The notes under the pieces were generated by a model. It was given only the letters and a program-made list of their open reading frames with translations. It was not told where the DNA came from and searched no databases. Positions 22,310 to 34,094 of a DNA stretch of 64,000 nt are shown piece after piece (the stretch's first letter is position 1; the number at the start of each line of letters is the position of its first letter). Both the position numbers and the translations under genes were made by a program. Source of the DNA: Chrysemys picta bellii (taxonomy: Eukaryota; Chordata; Testudines; Emydidae); the NCBI RefSeq assembly GCF_011386835.1, contig NC_088801.1, forward strand, positions 20,012,824 through 20,076,823. Direction: 5' to 3'.

Positions 22310-22440
22310 AATAGAGCTGGGTGAAAATCAAAATGTCTGTTCTGTAGGAAATTCAGGTGACTTGGTGTTTGTTTTCATCCCAATCAGGGTGAAAAGTCAA
22401 AATATTAGAATTTCTCAGATGGGATAAAGGAATAAAGCCA
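22310..22440. mobile_element. AT-rich miniature repeat fragment
   Basis: AGAGCTGGGTGAAAATCAAAATG and later GAAAAGTCAAAATATTAG resemble the AGCTGG/GAAAA family of 41205-41600. Confidence 0.4.
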
Positions 22441-22888
22441 CTGAGTGAATGGACCCACACCTGGAATAGATTTGGCCAGTGCTGTGTATCTGAGGAAAGC
22501 TTGTTAATGGTCAATTGAGAGAACTCCAAGCAGAAACAAAACTATAGTTCATCTTATCAACCTCTTTGTATCTTTTCTGTGAGAATGCCGAAGTGTGAAC
22601 CTGTGCAGCTGACTACAGACATGAGGCTAACGTTGAGACACGCACAGCTGGTTTTTATGCAAAGGATTTGTGGACAAATTAATGTTGCAGTGAAGAAACG
22701 ATATCTTAATTGTGCTGATAAAAATTACTTTGTAAAACTACTATCTTCAGTCAATTTTGTTTTGAACTACTAGCAAGCCAGCTTGTGGCTCACCTTGCAC
22801 ACCATCTAGGAGAGTAAGGAGATGTAACGTGCATCCTGGCTGATGCAGGATACTTCCCCTGCCCCAACGCAGAAGGAAACCTACCTGC

Positions 22889-23173
22889 AGGACTAGTTTA
22901 CATGGGCAGTTAATGTGCAGCAAGCTACGGTGTGAATTTACAGTACACTAGCGTCTCTGCACTACCTCCCTGTGTGGACATTCTTACTGACCACTTTGTG
23001 CTCTGTAGCTTAGTACATTGTAAAGTGTATCTAAACCGCCCAAGGGCACTTTTAGTGCAGTAAGAGCACAGGTAGCAAAAAAGTAAATCAGCAATTAAAT
23101 ATGGCATAGCTAATATGCTGTAAATTCACACCCTAGCTTGCTGAACACTAACTTCTCAGTGCAGACAAGCCCT
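22889..23173. mobile_element. TIR element with long inverted ends
   Basis: The left end AGGACTAGTTTACATGGGCAGTTAATGTGCAGCAAGCT and the right end (reverse complement AGGGCTTGTCTGCACTGAGAAGTTAGTG...CAGCAAGCT) pair over about 70 bp, including GGTGTGAATTTACAG on both sides. It is a non-autonomous element of the TCTACACT-end type with no coding content; the small frame at 22925-23107 is a shadow. Confidence 0.75.
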
Positions 23174-23384
23174 AAGATTGTGACCCTGATTCACAATTGC
23201 ATTCCTGGTCTGCTGTTGGGCCAGTGCATCTTCTTGCAGTTCCAAACATTGGGCTTGTGACAAAGACAAGGGTAAGTCCAAGAGTTCTCTTTGGAAGCAA
23301 TCAATCAATTAAAATGTAAAGGCAGTGGAACAATAAGCTAGAAGAGTGAATTTGAGCATGGCAGCACGGAAATTCGGTTGTCTA

Positions 23385-23548
23385 ATCTCAGGTTTGTCAG
23401 TGGCTTTGGGCAAATCACTTAACCTCTGTGCCTCCATTTCATCATCTGTAATGGAGATAAATACTATGGACCTTCCTCACCATGGTATTGTGACAATTAA
23501 TGAATTATTGTTGGCAACGCGCTTCAATAATGTAAAGCACTATGTAAG
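23385..23548 (+). mobile_element. MIR SINE, near full core and tail
   Basis: GGCTTTGGGCAAATCACTTAACCTCTGTGCCTCCATTTCATCATCTG, GGTATTGTGACAATTAATG and TGTAAAGCACTATG match MIR from core to 3' end. The open frame at 23346-23555 lies entirely in it. Confidence 0.92.
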
Positions 23549-24510
23549 TCAGTGATACTCAGAATGAGGCTCGCAAGCAGCTCTTTAATGTGTCTCCTGT
23601 GACTCTTTGCAGCACATGGTATTAGAACCCTGTGTGGTTTAATTATTAACCAATCAGGATGCTTTTACTATGTTATTAACCAACTGTAGTTGATAAAATA
23701 ATAATCCTTGGTCAGTCATTTTGCTGTGAGAATAATATTATATATATGAACGAAACATTTCCCATCATTCTGTTTAAATATGAATATATAGTAGTATAGT
23801 AAATGAAACAATGATTTCACACTCTTTTGGGTAATGTTGACTGATAATTTGTCTCCTAACTACTGAGATCTGAGTATCACTAATGTAAGTGATAAGTATT
23901 GTTAAGATTATCGAAATGCCTCAAAATGTTGACATATGGTGTATAGATCTCTTGAAAGCTAAGGGTCTTACTGAAAGGGGTAGATCTCATTAGAATTTAT
24001 TGGGAAAAGGAAGGCTGCATTAAGACTTTATTTATACCAGCACATCAGTCTGCTGGAAGATTCAGCAGCTGCAGTATTTCAGTCTGCTGTGATTAGTTTT
24101 GTGGGTGACACTCCATTGCCTTGGTGGAAACCACAGTTGGGATAGGGCTCAGACACTAGAGGGAGAATTGGTGATATAAGAAGAAAACATTGAGAAGGAG
24201 GACATTTTTTGAGACTGTAAAAGAAAATCACCATAATTCCTGTGGGAATACAATACATCTGACCACTTGATGTCAGACTTGACCTACAATTCAATCAGCT
24301 TCCAGGGTAACAGGAAGTTTCAAATGGGTTTCATACAGACCAAATGCACATTCAAAAGGCTTTAAAATGCATTCACTAGACAATTCTTTTGGGAGGCGAG
24401 GGTGGTCAGGATCAGTAAATGAAATAAAGTGAAAAGCTTTATTAAAATCTTAAAATACTCCAAAGAATCATATTAGGAATAAAATCTTCTGGTCAGAGAG
24501 ATCACACAAT
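23549..24510. other. AT-rich unique sequence
   Basis: No gene or confident repeat seen. Confidence 0.4.
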
Positions 24511-24514
24511 ACAA

Positions 24515-24745
24515 AAACCTTCACTATTTTGATCCAAGATGGATCTGGACAAAAACCCTGGATCCAAAGAGCCCTAAAATTTGTGAGGAAGGTTTCAGAA
24601 TCCACATCCAAATTCAAATTTTGCAGCTGGCCCTGCTCTCTGTAATCAGCTGAAATGAACCCCCTGATCCAGATCCCCACCCCAACATTTTGTGGAAATC
24701 CAAATCTAGTCTAGGTTCCAAATTTTGAACTCAAGGCTATCACCG
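24515..24745. mobile_element. possible dispersed repeat (GGATCC-rich)
   Basis: Repeated words such as TGGATCTGGA, CCCTGGATCC and AATTCAAATTTTG, in roughly inverted arrangement, recall a turtle miniature repeat. A shorter relative may be at 28855-28945. Confidence 0.35.
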
Positions 24746-24799
24746 CCAGAAAATACTAACATCTCATGTTGCTCTTTGTAAGAAAGAATGCTGTAAGGC

Positions 24800-24980
24800 T
24801 CCTATTCAAGAAATTACTTAAGTAATGCTCTTAACTGTAAGCACATGCTTTAGTTCTGTTGAAGTCAATGGAACGAAAGTATGCACTTAAAGTTAAACAC
24901 ATGCTGTAGTGTTTTGTTGAATAGACATAAACTTAAGCACGTTCTTAAATAGTTTCCTGAATGGGTCATAAATCTTCATA
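24800..24980. mobile_element. hairpin miniature repeat
   Basis: TAAGCACATGCTTTAG, then GTTGAAGTCAATGGAACG and an inverted partner CATAAACTTAAGCACG. Same dispersed family as 4056. Confidence 0.55.
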
Positions 24981-25139
24981 GAATCCTGAATAATCAAAGG
25001 CAAGTAGATTGGTCCATCTGAGAAGTTAACACAATAGTTCAAATCATCTTGTTCAGCACAGGCAGAAGGAAAGTAAATCAGCAATTAAGCATTAAGTTTA
25101 TGCATATTTATTTTGAGTCTGCCTTCATTTCCTCACAAA

Positions 25140-25270
25140 GACACCAATTCAACAGAGAAGTTAAACACTTACTTAAAGTTAAGCATATGCTTAAGTTTCA
25201 TTGGCTTCAAGGCAGCTTAAGCACATGCTCAAGTGCTTTGCTATACTGGGACCAAAGTTTCAGACCTCTA
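25140..25270. mobile_element. hairpin miniature repeat
   Basis: ACTTAAAGTTAAGCATATGC is paired with GCTTAAGCACATGCTCAAGTGC around a CATTGGCTTCAAGG centre. The 147-codon open frame at 25049-25492 runs through it and is judged accidental. Confidence 0.6.
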
Positions 25271-25930
25271 AAGCCATACATGTCTGAAGCTTTGGGATTC
25301 TCATTGCACTTCTCAGAAAGACTGCCTGGTACCTTATCTGCTGTTTGTGAATGCCTGATGATTTGTGTATTTTTCAATAGCGCTATCATCATCTTTATCA
25401 GAGCATTCAAAACCAAAAATCATTACCCTAGCCTCAGTGACTACAGTTACTATTTTGAAATATGTAATGTCATTTCCTATCCTGTACACTGATTTTCAGC
25501 AATCATGAAAGACAGGCCCATCTAGCATCCAACAAAGCAATACAATAATCTGTATTCCCTGTGCTAAAGTGGGGGGAAAATCCAATTATTGAAATCGTAC
25601 AGTGTCAGCACAGTACTTGAGACATTAAAAAATAAAATAAATAGAGAAGCTCATGCATTCAGCATGAAGAATGGCTAGATAATTAATAATAGTTGTAGTA
25701 ATATTGGCAGAATAATTTTATTCATTCAAAAATATGAAACAAAGTGACCAGTATTTGATTAGTTAAAATTTGAAAGTTATGATTTTAGTGTTTTACTTAC
25801 TACCTGTAATTTACTCTCTAATTAAGAGAGCCTTTTATCTTTCTACTTCTAACACAGCCAGACAATGAATTCTTGCAGTACCTCCCCTTCTAGATTCAGC
25901 AAGATAGAAAAAGTGTGATCACATTTTTTT

Positions 25931-26152
25931 AAAAAGAACAGGAATACTTGTGGCACCTTAGAGACTAACAAATTTATTAGAGCATAAGCTTTCATGGACT
26001 ACAGCCCACTTCTTCTGGTATGCATCCGAAGAAGTGGGCTGTAGTCCACGAAAGCTTATGCTCTAATAAATTTGTTAGTCTCTAAGGTGCCACAAGTACT
26101 CCTGTTCTTTTTGCGGATACAGACTAACACGGCTGCTACTCTGAAACCTGTC
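25931..26152. mobile_element. head-to-head dimer of SINE-like repeat
   Basis: Arms 25931-26015 and 26028-26112 are inverted copies identical at about 83 of 85 positions, separated by a 12-base loop. After the second arm the repeat continues to GCAGATACAGACTAACACGG-like sequence and CTGCTACTCTGAAACC, the usual end of this turtle repeat, so one arm is truncated and the other longer. ATCACATTTTTT occurs on both sides (25918-25929 and 26153-26164), a 12-bp target duplication, so the inverted pair was probably inserted in one event. Confidence 0.85.
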
Positions 26153-26164
26153 ATCACATTTTTT

Positions 26165-27094
26165 GTATCACCTAAACAGAAGTGGTCATGACTCTGAATT
26201 TAAATGACTAAATAGGAACAAATGGATTACCACACTAGAACAGAGCAATTGTCATTCTAGTCCTCTGTCCTGTCTGACCATGGCCAACTCCATAGGCTGA
26301 AATGTCAAACTGCAGACCATTCAATATTACACCATAAGTGAGAGAAGAATTTCTTCCTGAGCCAGCTGATAGGTCAGATTTTGTTCTGAAGCATGAAGGT
26401 TATTTTCACCCTCCCTAGTAGAACCGTAGCTGCCATTATTATTCTTATATGCATCTACAACACACTTTCCTAGATATTACAAAAAAGGTTACACATTTTT
26501 CTCTAGTGGAATTTGTAGTGTAAATTCACATTCAACCATCTGTTATCAGTTTACTCATCAGAGGGGGGATGGGAGGGGAAATCAACCCAGCCTTCCTTCA
26601 AGCCTAGCTGAGAAATTTTAATAGCAACGTGCCCATGGGCCCACTCAGTACTTTGCTGTGTCGTAAACAATGTCAGTGCAATTCTGGGAGTGTTTCCTAT
26701 TATTGCTCCCTCTGCTAGCTGGCTGACTCATCAGCAACGGAATGCAGTGGTCCTGATCCTGCCCTGAATTAAGGTTGCTTTGTGCTGCTCCAGAATCCAT
26801 GTTTTTAGGCGCCGTGATAGGCTGTGACTTTACTAGGCCCCACTTGGGTGTTTTCAGAGTCTCTTTCCCTTCTAAAGTCCTTTCTCCCTTTGGGAACCTT
26901 ACTTCAGACATTCAGTCTCTGAATTTTCCTTGAAAAGAATCTATAGAGTTCTGGCTTGTTTATAGCAGTTAGGTACAGCTAAACCCCAGGTCAGTTTACT
27001 TTCAACTCTTCCCTGAGGCAATGAGCTTGGACCTGGTCTGGTGAGTTTTTGTGGTCAGCAGAGGTTTCCAAGCTTTCTCCCGTCATGAGTCAGC
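26165..27094. other. unique sequence
   Basis: No gene seen. The 88-codon minus frame at 26645-26911 is unrecognised, and nothing around it supports it. Confidence 0.4.
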
Positions 27095-27992
27095 AGCTAT
27101 AGCTACACTACAGCCTATGTCAACATAACTTATGTTGCTCAGGGTTATGAATAAAGGAGATTAAAGGAGGCAGCCCAGCTCAGTCGGGGATGGCAGAGAA
27201 GGAGGACACATGCTGCAGGCTCCTAACAATGAACCATCAACTCTGCAGACTGTAGGGACCATCGACCCAGACTACACTGCAGACGAGCAGCCGACTGCAG
27301 AGACTGACTGGGATGCTGAGCCACTGCCAGCCGAGGAGATGCCCAAGATGGGCTTTTTGGTAGGAAGCGACCCAGGTGATGTGTTAGGAGCCGATGCCTG
27401 AACCCTTAATAGGCAGTTTACTGGTGGAATAGGGTGAGCCCAGGTTCCCCTTCACACATCCTCCCACACTTGCCACTAGACATGACTGTTGGGGCTCCAA
27501 CCATAGACTCAGTGTTTGCTCTGCTCTTCCCTGCCCTGCCCCAGGGGCTACAGACTGATTGTTCTGCTCTGCCCATGGGGCCAGAACCCACCAATTGCTA
27601 TTGCCTGCCCCAGCCAGGAGGCTCAGGGGACCTAACCTGAGTGTTTGCTTGCTCTGTCCTACCCCAGGGGTTATGGACTGCTTGGTTGCTCTGCCCCATC
27701 AGGGGTCCTGAGATACCCTGATCATGACTGACCAAACAGGGAATCCCGACAACCATGTGACAGGGCATATCAATGGGCAAAAGGGGACAGCCCCGCTCGG
27801 CACGCCGAGCCCCCATGACACCAAGCACTTTTCCTGCAAACATAGCTTCTGTCGCTCACGGAGGTGGTTTATTGATACCAGTGGGAGAGCTCTCTCCTGT
27901 TGGCACAGAGCGTCTTCACCAGACGTGCTGCAGTGGCACAGCTGTATTAGTACAGCTGCACCGCTGCAGCACCATATGTATAGACATGGCCC
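27095..27992. mobile_element. TIR element interrupted by a longer segment
   Basis: The left part (27095-27154: AGCTATAGCTACACTACAGC, CAACATAACTTATGTTG, GGGTTATGAATAA) and the right part (27838-27992: ACATAGCTTCTGTCGCTC, GGGAGAGCTCTCTCCTGTTGG, ending TATAGACATGGCCC) correspond to the two ends of the intact relative at 30690-30995. Between them lie about 680 bases absent from that relative. Confidence 0.65.
27155..27837. mobile_element. unclassified insert, retroelement-like
   Basis: This is a C/G-rich segment within the split TIR element. It contains three imperfect repeats of a CTGCCCCAGGGG(C/T)TA type motif near 27534, 27656 and 27690, and ends with CCGAGCCCCCATGACACCAAG. The style recalls leader sequences of turtle LTR retroelements, but no protein domain, LTR pair or target duplication was identified. 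The 63-codon acidic frame at 27210-27401 has no family I know. Confidence 0.35.
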
Positions 27993-28315
27993 ACACAGCA
28001 GCCTTTCCCTCAATGCACACCCCTTCCTGTGGGAAGTTCTCCCTTGTAAGCTGTTTCCTCCAAGTGGAGCAGACTCTGCAGTTGTGCCAATTTAGAATAG
28101 GTTGAGCCTAAAGGAGCTCCACAGCCTTCTCCTCATTGTCCCACCACACAGACACCGAAATGAAAAATGGCCTGATTCAACCATCATTCGCTGCTGGTGC
28201 TCAACACCACTGACAATCAGGCCATTTTGTTTAGATGCCTAATTATGGATCTTGGTGCCAAGCTTTATATATCCAAGTTTGAACATTGACTCAACACATT
28301 AATGAGACTTTAGAC

Positions 28316-28625
28316 CAGGGATCGGCAAAGTTTGGCCCGCGGCCCACCAGAGTAAGCCCCCTGGCAGGCCAGGCTGGTTGTTTACTTGCTGCATCCGCAG
28401 GTTCGGCCGATCACGGCTCCCACTGGCTGCGGTTCACCGCTCCAGGCCAATGGGAGTGGCGGGAAGCGTCGGCCAGCACATCCCTCGTCCCGCGCCACTT
28501 CCCACAGCCCCCATTGGCCTGGGGTGGCAAACCGCGGCCAGTGGGAGCCAAGATCGGCCAAACCTGCGGACGCGGCAGGTAAACAAACCCCTGGCGGGCC
28601 GCATGCTAAACTTTGCCGATCCCTG
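28316..28625. mobile_element. palindromic hAT-type element
   Basis: CAGGGATCGGCAAAGTTTGG and its inverted partner CTTTGCCGATCCCTG bound a 310-bp, largely palindromic GC-rich sequence with internal inverted GATCACGGCTCCCACTGGC / CCAGTGGGAGCCAAGATCGG. The target duplication CTTTAGAC is perfect at 28308-28315 and 28626-28633. Open frames at 28286, 28378, 28386 and 28434 are by-products of the element. Confidence 0.95.
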
Positions 28626-28854
28626 CTTTAGACTAAAATGTTCAGTTGAGTGAGTACTGTTTTGGGATGTATATTTGAAATTCAGCACAGATGCAGTTAC
28701 ATAGCAAGTACTGTCAGATACATCATAAACCTGAACAAACTTACTGAGGCCTCCATACATGAACAATGTCTGTATAGAAACATACCTGCCCTGCCAGCAG
28801 AAAACGAATGCCATTATTTCTAATGAACTTCCACAAGGAAGAGAGTCTAACTAG

Positions 28855-28945
28855 GGATGAGCCTAAACAAAAATGCAGCTCCAAACATCCCTGAACTTTG
28901 GAATCTGAACTTCCAGGACCGAGACACTTTTAGGCTCCTTTGAGA
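28855..28945. mobile_element. possible dispersed repeat fragment
   Basis: CTAGGGATGAGCCTAAACAAAAATG, then CCTGAACTTTGGAATCTGAAC recalls a turtle miniature repeat related in wording to 24515-24745. Confidence 0.3.
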
Positions 28946-28978
28946 ACTCCAGCTTTCAAGGTTTGCCTTTGGTTTCAC

Positions 28979-29163
28979 AGGCTATGGCTACACTACAGCT
29001 GGAAGCATGCCTCCCCTCATGTAGAGATTTGCATAGCTACACTCAAGCTAGCAAGCTAGCAACCCCAGCTCAGACCCATGGCATCAGGCAAGACTGTACT
29101 CAGGTGGCTAGTCCAAGCCACCATCTGTGCTGTAATGTCCACAATGCAATGTAGACATACCCA
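28979..29163. mobile_element. TIR element (GGCTATGGCTACACT end)
   Basis: It starts AGGCTATGGCTACACTACAGC and ends CAATGTAGACATACC, inverted ends of the TCTACACT class. It contains no coding sequence. Confidence 0.6.
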
Positions 29164-29186
29164 CCCTGGGCTGAGCCACAACCCAG

Positions 29187-29259
29187 GGGTGAAATCCTTG
29201 CTCCATTGAAGTCAACAGCAAAACTCCCATTGAGTTCAGTGGGGGCAGGATTTCATCCC
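29187..29259. mobile_element. compact hairpin miniature repeat
   Basis: GGGTGAAATCCTTGCTCCATTGAAGTCAA pairs with TTGAGTTCAGTGGGGGCAGGATTTCATCCC, a nearly complete 73-bp hairpin. Confidence 0.75.
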
Positions 29260-30585
29260 AGATCTGAACTCCCCCCTCCATTGAACATTGGAAACATGTG
29301 GCTTTAGATCCTAAGTGTGTAGAAAGGGCTCATCTTTACTTCTAACCTAACAGACACTCTCTCAATGGAAAGTGAGGGGGAGGGGAGAGGATTATATCTT
29401 GGCTATTCATATTCAGTAGCCATTGATCTGCCTTTGCTCAGTAAAAACAAAGGAGCTCAGTTCAAGAAGTCAGGTTGATCAGAACAGCAGACCTATTTTT
29501 TTTCCTCACTGCAAACCTTTTTGGCTGTGCATATAGATGGATAAAGGACTAGTAAGATGTGTGCGCCCTTGTTTAATGCTTGGTGCTCTTGCACAATCTG
29601 GGCTGATCACATAGCTATCTTTGTAGCACATCAACTAACTAGCATGGGATGGTTGGTACATAGGTTGGCTACTTTCTGTTAGAAGGCTGAAGGCCTCCCC
29701 CTGCCTTGTAGGATGCAGTGAGCTATTATTCCCACCATCACAACAAATACTGCATGTCAAAATGTTCATGATGGACACAGAAAGCTTCTCTCTCGAATGA
29801 TCAGCCTGTAGCTATCAGATGGCACATTTTGGCTGTACAGAAAGAGAATTATACTGTATCAGTGCTACTGCCAGACATGCTTGGAATGATTCTCCACACA
29901 AAGGAAAAATCCTCACTCAGCCTAAGGCAATCCAAGCTTTAAAGTTAGCATGCATATTAAAAATGGGTCAGTGTATATTTTTCTTAATACTGCTGAAATA
30001 TTGTCTCTGCAGTGATGACGGCCCTTTGAAACACAGGGTGCTGTGATTGTGTTTGGCCATGATCTATGACTTCCCCAGATTCCTCTCCCTATACAACAAT
30101 GGAAAGATGATTTGAATGAGATCAAACAGAGATCATGACACAACTTGTGCTTGCTTAAATTTGTTTCTCAAAATGTCTGTCAATAAATTAGGTGATGTCC
30201 TGGAAAATCTGTGTGTGAGGGAATTAAGGGGTGGGTGGGAGTATTTGGAGGGATCCATTCAGGAATGTTAATAAATGTTGCTGGCTGAAACAATTTATCA
30301 TTTCTATGGGGAGTGGGTCCTATGAGATTACAATCACTATCACTCGAGTCCTTTTATTGAGGTTGCCGTTGCACTTATTGACCAGATTAAAAGCCAACCT
30401 GCCAGTTAATGCACTCCTAGAAGAGGTTGGGGATGCCTTCAGAGCAAAATGTAAACCCACTTCAACCAAGCCTTCCCACTAAAACAAATAAAAAACAAAA
30501 CCAAGTAAATTAAATATACACACACACACAATGGGTCTGGTTTTCGTCTGACACCAGCGCAAGGCACCAGCTTCAACAGGACAAC
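29260..30585. other. mostly unique sequence
   Basis: No gene recognised. Contains a short CA tract at about 30515-30530. Open frames at 29819-30143 and 30231-30482 are unsupported. Confidence 0.4.
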
Positions 30586-30689
30586 TCACACAGTTAAAGT
30601 TAGGCATGTGCTTAAATACCTATCTGAATTGGGGCCCAAACCAGAAGTAACTTCTCCAATGTCAGTGGGGTTAACAGTAGTAAAAATCC

Positions 30690-30995
30690 AGGGCTACGTA
30701 CACCCAACAGCTTAGGTCAGTATAAATTATGTCATTTAGGGGTGTGAATAAGCCACCCTTCTTCCCCGAGCGATGTAAATTGCACCAACGTAAGGGCCAG
30801 TGGGGACAGCACTATGTCAAGAGGAGAGCTTCTTCCACTAACATAGCTACCGCCGCTCCCGGGGGCTGAAGTAATTAAGTCAATGGGAGAACTCTCTCCC
30901 ATCAGCTTAGAGCATCTGCACTAAGCCACACTACAGCGGTGCAACTCCATCAGTGCAGCTGCACCTCTGTAAGCTCTGTAGTGTAGTCATAGCCC
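30690..30995. mobile_element. complete TIR element
   Basis: The ends are AGGGCTACGTACACCC and GTAGTGTAGTCATAGCCC. The interior has CATAGCTACCGCCGCTCC and GGGAGAACTCTCTCCCATCAGC, matching the interrupted copy at 27095-27992. About 306 bp, non-coding. Confidence 0.75.
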
Positions 30996-32572
30996 AGTAC
31001 AACTGAGCGGTGAAAGGGGTGGACTAAGTTCTGTTTCTGAAGACTAGAAGAAAGGAGAAATATCTGTCTGCAAACTCTATAGTTTTGTGAGTGGCTCAGA
31101 TATCACAGTAATGAGCATAGTCCCAGTAGCTACAATGTAAACAAAAAGGCTGGAAAATGGGGGTTGGGGGCAGCTAAATACCATTTCCCTGCTTCTGATC
31201 TATCTACTGTCTCAGGGGAATATTAACCAATGAAGAATCAGACCCTTGAATTCTTGGCTATCCTTTATTACTGTGCAAAGTGAGCACACAACTGGGGGTA
31301 AAATGCTACTAAAACTGAATAGTAATGTTTTCCACCCACTTTTCACAGGTGTAATTGGCCACACAAGGTGTAAGGCAGTGAAGAGTCTGACCCATGTTTT
31401 TCTTTCTACACACTTGATTTAACAGCATAGGAAGGAAGTTCAGTAACCAGATTTTAGCTGATGGGCTACATTGACAGTAACATGACCACCCAACCTTGGT
31501 TATTTTCAACCATACTCATTGTTCTTAAGAATTTAGCAAAAAGTTTGTCTGAATAATTTTCAGGTTATAGTTTATTTGTGAACGGTTCACTTTTACTATT
31601 TGCTTTTTCAGTTGTGTGGCTTGTCACCTAAGTCACATGCTATTGGTCCTGCAAGGAGGAGGAGAATAATAAATAACAAATAATAACAAATAACACATAA
31701 TCAAAAGCACACTTCTGGTACAGTGTTTTGGAAGGACAATCTTTTGTGCTGAAATTCATGAGAGTTTGAGGATGAATGAATTCTTTTTCAGTTACTAGGC
31801 AAGTAACTTAACACTTTCAATAACAAATAATATGAACCCATAAATCATAGCAAACGTAACTGGTTCACAAATACATTTTCTTTCTAAATAATAAAAGCAG
31901 AGCAACTATATTCTATCAAGTGGGGCCCTTATATTAAAGTGATCATTTAGTTCTAGAAGGTATTTGAGATATTAGCTATTTTTAGTGGCATGAGATTTTT
32001 ACAACCTTTGACTCAGAACCTCCCACTAAAAGCTTCCTTTCAGAAGAATGAAACGCTTGAAGGTTTGTCTATATTATTCAAACCAGCAATTAGAACCAGA
32101 TGTTACTGCACTTTATATTTAGACACCAAATTTCAATATCTTAAACAGAAAGAACACTCATGAAGGACAGAAGGAATAATTTATAAATGCAATTACAGCA
32201 TATTGTTTTGATTCCATCTCATTAATTTACCTGATTGCAAAGTAAAATTAAATGAGTTTTTATTTAAATTTAAAATTGGACCTGTGAGTAATTTAATGTC
32301 TCTTTGCTTGAACTATGTGTAAAAAGAAAAAGTAGTTTCAGCGTATATTTAACGTTTCATTAATCAGCCTTGTACCATAGATAAGACAGCCATAAAACAA
32401 GGAAACTTTATAACATACTTTTATATTTAATGGCACAAAAGATATTACACTTATCTCATAACTAAGAAATAATATATTGCTATTGTTATTTAGAGGCTTG
32501 AAACCTCAGAGGTGTTTTTTCCACAAGCCAGATTAGTAGTCAATTCAAATTTAACTTAACTCAATTTAGGGC
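30996..32572. other. AT-rich unique sequence
   Basis: No gene or clear repeat apart from small TAACAAATAA repeats near 31667-31700. Confidence 0.4.
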
Positions 32573-32790
32573 ATGTCTATGCTATAAACGTAAGTTATCT
32601 TTTGGGCCCAATCCTGAAAATCTTTATTTGTGTTGTCCTGAGTTGTCCTGCTGAAATTAATGGGACAAACCAAATGAGTAAGAATTTACAGAATTAGGCT
32701 GATTGGGCCTGATTCTTCTCTCACACCAATATAATCCAGAAATAACTCCATTGATTTCAGTGTAAGTGAGAGCAGAATATGAGCCTTTCT
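32573..32790. mobile_element. TIR-end fragment and two hairpin-repeat fragments
   Basis: AGGGCATGTCTATGCTATAAACG (32573) is a lone TIR-like end. GGGCCCAATCCTGAAAATC ... AATTAGGCTGATTGGGCC (32606-32710) and GGGCCTGATTCTTCTCTCAC ... GTGAGAGCAGAATATGAGCC (32706-32785) are two hairpin-repeat copies back to back. Confidence 0.6.
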
Positions 32791-32939
32791 TGTTACTCAA
32801 CCCATTAAATTAATTAGGAGATCCAGAACATTTTGAGGTTCTTCTACCCTAATCAGATTTGCCAATATGCTTTGGCCTTTAAAAAATGTGAGTCATCATT
32901 ACACATTTTGCTCAGAGCATTGTTCAGACAGTTCTCTCT

Positions 32940-33060
32940 GTGGTTATCTATTTTATTTATAGACATTTCTTTGGCACTTATCACTGTAGTACCTTAGGGC
33001 CTCACATGCATTAATGGATTTATCCTACAACATCCCTGTGTGGAAGGAGGTCTTGCTTCT
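32940..33060 (-). mobile_element. possible MIR-like fragment
   Basis: TACAACATCCCTGTGTGGAAGGAGG with an upstream GGCACTTATCACTG-type segment weakly follows reverse-complement MIR. Confidence 0.3.
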
Positions 33061-33061
33061 C

Positions 33062-34090
33062 TGCATTTCTGCGCCACGCTCTATGGGGAGATGATTTGCA
33101 TCCTCATTCCACAACCTCAGTGTGCCCTGTCCTCCCCAGCGCCCCCGCCCCCATCTTCCCTGCTCTGACTGAATCCCAAAGACAATGCGTTGCCTAATCT
33201 AGGCAAAGAGGAAGAACCAGGTGAGTGAGTCACTATTCTGCACCAAAGAGACAGATGAATACACTGTGGGTCCCTCCATGTGTGGCTCATAGGGGCGCAT
33301 TCAGGCCCCCAGTAAGCAAATCAATGGAAAATGTAAGTGCAGGTTTTGGATAAAATAACCTCTCATCTACCTAGTTTACTATATATATGTATGGCATGCC
33401 CAACAGTGCACTATGATCTCAGAGATAAAGTGAGGAATTCCTATCTGGGTAATGAAGTAAATGGGCCATGTATGGTTGATTTTGTTATTCTCCAGTGTCC
33501 TTATATATATTTGAGTGCCCTTCAGGCATAGCCTGAATGGTGTGGATCCCTTATCTGATTAAAGGGCCCGAATCCCACTGGTGTTATTGGGAACCCATAG
33601 TTGTAAGATCAGAACCAAAGACTGTAATTTTGTTGCAAGATTTATTACCCTTTCTATCGAGACAATGACCAAAAATTGTTTCAAGTCATTGGCAGCTGAG
33701 GGTAAAAATTCTGGGTTCCAGATTATGACAATTTGTTTCTCTGCGATCTGAAGTGCTCTAAGTATCTGTTTGCATTTGTCTATTGTACGGCAATTTCTTC
33801 ATCAATGTGCAGCAAACAAAATTTAGGAACCAAAACCTTGCTTGTTGTTTGTTCTTTTTTTTTTTTTTTAATAGGATGGAGAATTTCAATAATCTCTCTC
33901 ACTGCAGTATACATTTATAATCAGTCTCTCCTTCTGAATTATTTCCAACTCTCTTCTCAGCTGGGTTTAGAGTTATTTCTGTTTCTGCCTTTCATTTTAT
34001 GTTCTCTCACCATCAGGACAAAGAAAATCTGCCTGGATTACTTATAGGCTTGTTTCCTCCTTAACATTAATCCATGATCTCTTGTTTTAA
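33062..34090. other. unique sequence with poly-T tract
   Basis: No gene recognised. A T run lies at about 33857-33870. The frame at 33733-34047 is hydrophobic because of T-richness and is not supported. Confidence 0.4.
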
Positions 34091-34094
34091 ATTA

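Noticed and set aside
25049..25492. 147-codon plus-strand open frame
   Set aside because: It includes a hairpin miniature repeat (25140-25270), has no recognisable domain, and a minus-strand frame is open over much of the same stretch.
27155..27837. Endogenous retrovirus
   Set aside because: The segment has retroelement-like wording, but no LTR pair, primer-binding site or gag/pol motif could be found, so only a low-confidence unclassified insert is listed.
28286..28814. Four overlapping frames of 81-126 codons
   Set aside because: All derive from the palindromic hAT element at 28316-28625 and run out into unrelated flanks.
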